This document shows positions 61,028 through 64,000 of a DNA stretch of 64,000 nucleotides, piece after piece. The stretch covers positions 310,001 through 374,000 of the forward strand of contig CAWBBL010000025.1 in NCBI GenBank assembly GCA_963786985.1, in the 5' to 3' direction. The translations under genes and the position numbers were made by a program. The stretch is from Desertimonas sp963786985 (lineage in GTDB: Bacteria > Actinomycetota > Acidimicrobiia > Acidimicrobiales > Ilumatobacteraceae). Below the pieces are notes generated by a model, which was not told where the DNA came from, searched no databases, and saw only the letters and a list, made by a program, of their open reading frames with translations. The first letter of the stretch is position 1. Each line of letters begins with the position of its first letter.

Positions 61028-62676
61028 CGGGTCGCGCCCACCGCCGGAGCGACGACCGGAGTTCCGAGACGGCGCCGGCGCAACGCCAACGCCGCGCCGA
61101 CCAGCTCGCGGAACAGCGGATGGGGGCGGTCCGGGCGACTCTTGAACTCGGGGTGGGCCTGGGTGCCGACCCAGAACGGGTGATCAGCGAGCTCGATGAA
61201 CTCGACGAGGCGGCGGTCCGGCGACGCCCCCGAGCACACGAAGCCGTGTTCGGCGAGACGGCCGCGATAGTTGGGGTTGAACTCGTATCGGTGGCGGTGC
61301 CGCTCGCTGACGACCGGCTCGCCGTACGCCGTCGCGACCTTCGTGCCGGGTTCGAGCACGGCGTAGTAGGCGCCGAGGCGCATCGTGCCGCCCTTGTCGG
61401 TGACGTCGAGCTGATCGTTCATCAAATCGATGACCGGGTGCTGGGTAGTCGGGTCCATCTCCGCCGAGTTGGCATCCGACAGACCGAGCACGCTGCGGCT
61501 GAACTCGACGGTCATCGCGTGCAGGCCGAGACACAAGCCGAGGCACGGCACGCCTTCCTCGCGGGCGTAGCGAACGGCGGCCACCTTGCCCTCGAACCCG
61601 CGGGCTCCGAAGCCCCCGGGAATGACCATCCCGTCGAGCTCGGCGAGGCGCCCGGCGGCGAGCAACCCTTCGACCTCCTCGGCCTGGATCCAGTCGATGT
61701 CCACGGCCGCCCCGTGGTGGAACGCGGCGTGCTTCAGCGCCTCGACGACCGACAGGTAGGCGTCGGCCAACTGGACGTACTTGCCGATCAGCCCGATGCG
61801 AACCGGTTCCGTGGCGGCCTCGACCTTCGTGACGACCTGCTCCCACGGCGACAGGTCGAGCGGATGCGCTTCGAGGTCGACGCGCAGGACATCGCAGACG
61901 ACGTCGTCGAGGCCCTCGTCGTGGAAGATCAGCGGCAGCTCGTAGATGTTGCGGGCATCGGCCGCATTGACGACGGCCTTGGCGTCGACGTCGCAGAGAT
62001 TGGAGATCTTGACCTTGAGGTCGTCCGACAGTGGTTCGGCGCTGCGGCACACGATCACATCGGGCTGGACGCCGCGGCTGCGCAGCTCGGTGACCGAGTG
62101 CTGGGTGGGCTTGGTCTTCTGCTCCCCCGATGGCCCGATGTACGGCACGAGCGTGACGTGGACGTAGCACACGTTGTCCCGTCCGGCGTCCTTGCGGAAC
62201 TGGCGGATGGCCTCCAAGAACGGCAGGATCTCGATGTCGCCGACCGTGCCGCCGACCTCGGTGATGACGACGTCGACCTCGTCCGTGGCCAGCCGGGCAA
62301 TGCGCCGTTTGATCTCGTCGGTGATGTGCGGGATCACCTGCACGGTCTTGCCGAGGTAATCACCGCGACGCTCGGCGGCGAGCACGGCCCGGTAGATCGA
62401 TCCGGTCGTGGCGTTGGAGTCACGCGACAGGTTCTCGTCGATGAACCGCTCGTAGTGACCGAGATCGAGGTCCGTCTCACCGCCATCGTCGGTGACGAAC
62501 ACCTCGCCGTGCTCGTACGGGTTCATCGTCCCCGGGTCGACGTTGATGTACGGATCGAGCTTTTGCAGGGTCACCCGCAGCCCACGCAGCTTGAGGAGGC
62601 GGCCCAGCGAAGACGCGGTGAGCCCCTTGCCGAGCGAACTGGCGACACCACCGGTCACGAAGATGTGTTTCGGCAC
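61024..62676 (-). CDS. pyrG: CTP synthase
   Basis: A 550-residue enzyme that aminates UTP to CTP using glutamine. The synthetase half starts with PKHIFVTGGVASSLGKGL, and the glutaminase half has the GLCLGLH nucleophile cysteine near residue 380 and an HPEFKSRP motif. Length is normal. GTG at 62676 has TATTCT ending 8 bases upstream. Confidence 0.95.
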   Translation of the reverse strand: MPKHIFVTGGVASSLGKGLTASSLGRLLKLRGLRVTLQKLDPYINVDPGTMNPYEHGEVFVTDDGGETDLDLGHYERFIDENLSRDSNATTGSIYRAVLAAERRGDYLGKTVQVIPHITDEIKRRIARLATDEVDVVITEVGGTVGDIEILPFLEAIRQFRKDAGRDNVCYVHVTLVPYIGPSGEQKTKPTQHSVTELRSRGVQPDVIVCRSAEPLSDDLKVKISNLCDVDAKAVVNAADARNIYELPLIFHDEGLDDVVCDVLRVDLEAHPLDLSPWEQVVTKVEAATEPVRIGLIGKYVQLADAYLSVVEALKHAAFHHGAAVDIDWIQAEEVEGLLAAGRLAELDGMVIPGGFGARGFEGKVAAVRYAREEGVPCLGLCLGLHAMTVEFSRSVLGLSDANSAEMDPTTQHPVIDLMNDQLDVTDKGGTMRLGAYYAVLEPGTKVATAYGEPVVSERHRHRYEFNPNYRGRLAEHGFVCSGASPDRRLVEFIELADHPFWVGTQAHPEFKSRPDRPHPLFRELVGAALALRRRRLGTPVVAPAVGATR

Positions 62677-62684
62677 GGGACAAC

Positions 62685-62690
62685 AGAATA
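62685..62690 (-). promoter_or_regulatory. Leaderless -10 element for pyrG
   Basis: TATTCT on the minus strand ends 8 bases before the GTG at 62676. Confidence 0.45.
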
Positions 62691-62737
62691 CCCCGACCTC
62701 ACCCGGTCTGCCGCGGATGCGGACTGGCGGCGCTCCT

Positions 62738-64000
62738 TCACCGGGTCAGGAGCTGCACGGCGTGGCGTTGCGCCGCTGCGCCGCCGGCGTCCCCCGACAG
62801 CATGCGGGCCACCTCGGCGACCCGCCGTTCGCCCTCGACTCGTTGCGCCGACGCCGTCGTCGCGCGGCCGGCGACGCGCTTGGCGACGACGATCTGGGTG
62901 CCGGCCAGGGCGGCGACCTGGGCCAAGTGGGTGACGACGAGCACTTGGTACGACTCGGCGACGGTGGCCAGGGCCTGACCGACGGCGGTTGCCGCCGCCC
63001 CGCCGATCCCGGCGTCGACCTCGTCGAAGATCAACGTCGAGATCCCGCTCGACGCCTCGCTGTGGTGGCCGACCATCACCAGCCGCAACGCCAACATCGT
63101 CCTGGCCAGCTCGCCGCCGGAGGCGACCTTGCTCAGCGGCAACGGCGGCATCCCCGGGTTCGCCGACAAGCGGAACTCGACGTCGTCGAGGGACTCGACA
63201 GTCACCGCGAGGACCGCGCCGGGCATCGCCAGGGCCTGCAATCGCTCCGTCACGGCGCTCCCGAAGCGTGGCGCCGCCTCGCGCCGCGCCGCCAGCACGT
63301 CGGCCGCTGCCGACTCAGCAGCCGCCAGAGCCTGGGCACGTTCGGCGTCGATCGCCGCGGCCCGCTCCTCGTAGCGCTCCAGGGCATCGACCCGCTCGGC
63401 GACCTGGCGATGGAACCGCAGGACATCGGCCAGTGTGTCGCCGTACTTGCGGCGCAGGTCGCGGAGGAGCTGTCTGCGGGCCCGCGCGGCGGCCAACCGC
63501 TCGGGATCGTCGGCGATCTGTTCCGCTGCGTCGCGGAGTGCCGAGCTGATGTCGTCGAGCTCGGCCAGCAGGTCGTTGAGCCGCTCGGTGAGGACTCGAA
63601 ATGGGGCCCGGCCAGCCAACGAAACGGCCGCTGCGGCGACGACATCGCGAGCGCCACCGTCGGCGGCCAGCGTCTCATGGGCCAGCGACCCGGCCGTCCG
63701 ATGCTCAACGGCGCTCGCCAAGGTGTCTTCGAGCACTTCGAGCGCCTCGTCCTCGTCCGGATCCTCGAGTGCCGCCGCGTCGAGCTCGGTGAGCTGGAAA
63801 CGCGCCAGGTCGAGCTCACGCGCCCGGGCGCGTTCGTCACCGCCGAGAGTCGCCAGCTCGGCATCGAGCTCGGCAACCCGCGCCCGTGCCTCGCGCAGCC
63901 GAGTCAGGTCGATCCCGCCAAAGGCGTCGAGGGCGACGCGCTGGCTGAGCGGCGACAGCAACCCCTGGTGGGCATGCTGGCCGTGCAGGTCGACGAGGTC
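62738..64000 (-). CDS. recN: DNA repair ATPase RecN, C-terminal part, runs off the window
   Basis: The readable 420 residues begin DLVDLHGQHAHQGLLSP and match the central coiled coil and C-terminal ABC half of RecN, an SMC-like protein in double-strand break repair. The signature is KVASGGELARTM and Walker B is LIFDEVDAGIGG. The internal ATG at 63961 is not the start, because the conserved DLHGQH lies upstream of it and is cut by the window edge. Confidence 0.93.
   Translation of the reverse strand, partial: DLVDLHGQHAHQGLLSPLSQRVALDAFGGIDLTRLREARARVAELDAELATLGGDERARARELDLARFQLTELDAAALEDPDEDEALEVLEDTLASAVEHRTAGSLAHETLAADGGARDVVAAAAVSLAGRAPFRVLTERLNDLLAELDDISSALRDAAEQIADDPERLAAARARRQLLRDLRRKYGDTLADVLRFHRQVAERVDALERYEERAAAIDAERAQALAAAESAAADVLAARREAAPRFGSAVTERLQALAMPGAVLAVTVESLDDVEFRLSANPGMPPLPLSKVASGGELARTMLALRLVMVGHHSEASSGISTLIFDEVDAGIGGAAATAVGQALATVAESYQVLVVTHLAQVAALAGTQIVVAKRVAGRATTASAQRVEGERRVAEVARMLSGDAGGAAAQRHAVQLLTR

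Noticed and set aside
1..64000. tRNA, rRNA, CRISPR arrays and insertion sequences
   Set aside because: No T-loop/anticodon pattern, spaced direct repeats or transposase motif was found when reading the short intergenic regions. A tRNAscan or ISfinder run would be decisive.

Overview
This 64 kb window is GC-rich and densely packed, with many 4-base ATGA or GTGA gene overlaps, many GTG starts and no gene-free stretch over about 155 bases. It reads as chromosome of a high-GC actinobacterium. An Acidimicrobiia-type lineage (Ilumatobacter relatives) is the best guess from the mix of acyl-CoA and LLM enzymes, arabinan genes without mycolate genes, and leaderless TANNNT promoters; this placement is inference. 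No tRNA, rRNA, CRISPR array or transposase was found.

Layout. 1-2.8 kb: der (partial), a DUF512 radical-SAM protein and ispH. 2.8-9.3 kb: acyl-CoA and oxidoreductase genes (LLM, hotdog thioesterase-like, acyl-CoA dehydrogenase, AMP-ligase, cupredoxin, aldehyde dehydrogenase). 9.3-15.5 kb: a frameshifted phosphodiesterase, a gamma-glutamyltranspeptidase homologue, small membrane proteins, an M20 amidohydrolase, a site-2 protease and a phosphoribosyltransferase. 15.7-20.3 kb: a three-subunit molybdenum hydroxylase and PPK2. 20.3-26.1 kb: a complete oppABCDF peptide-type ABC importer. 26-36.2 kb: a frameshifted DNA glycosylase, then polyprenol-phosphate-mannose, glycosyltransferase, GMC and epimerase genes. 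36.2-47.9 kb: an arabinan-type envelope block with AftD (frameshifted), two GT-C-like membrane proteins, DprE2, DprE1 and the UbiA-family DPPR synthase. 47.9-51.8 kb: a candidate type VII polymorphic toxin locus. 51.9-64 kb: HAD phosphatase, methyltransferase, then core genes aroA, tyrA, rluB, scpB, scpA, trpS, HD protein, xerD, NUDIX, pyrG and recN (partial).

How it fits together. UbiA, DprE1 and DprE2 would make decaprenyl-phosphoryl-arabinose, the donor used by AftD, while a Ppm1-like GT2 and a PIG-V-like GT-C suggest a parallel lipid-linked mannose branch. The WXG toxin carries a C-terminal PD-(D/E)XK-like nuclease domain. It is preceded by an EspC-like helical partner and followed by two unknown genes that may encode immunity.

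Four genes (phosphodiesterase, DNA glycosylase, SGNH hydrolase, AftD) are each broken by exactly one extra base, which looks more like sequence error than decay. Unusual features include a three-copy composite palindromic repeat, a 107-base nested palindrome after trpS, a 35-bp start-codon cassette shared by two unrelated genes, and 8-codon micro-ORFs fused by ATGA overlaps to ispH and tyrA.
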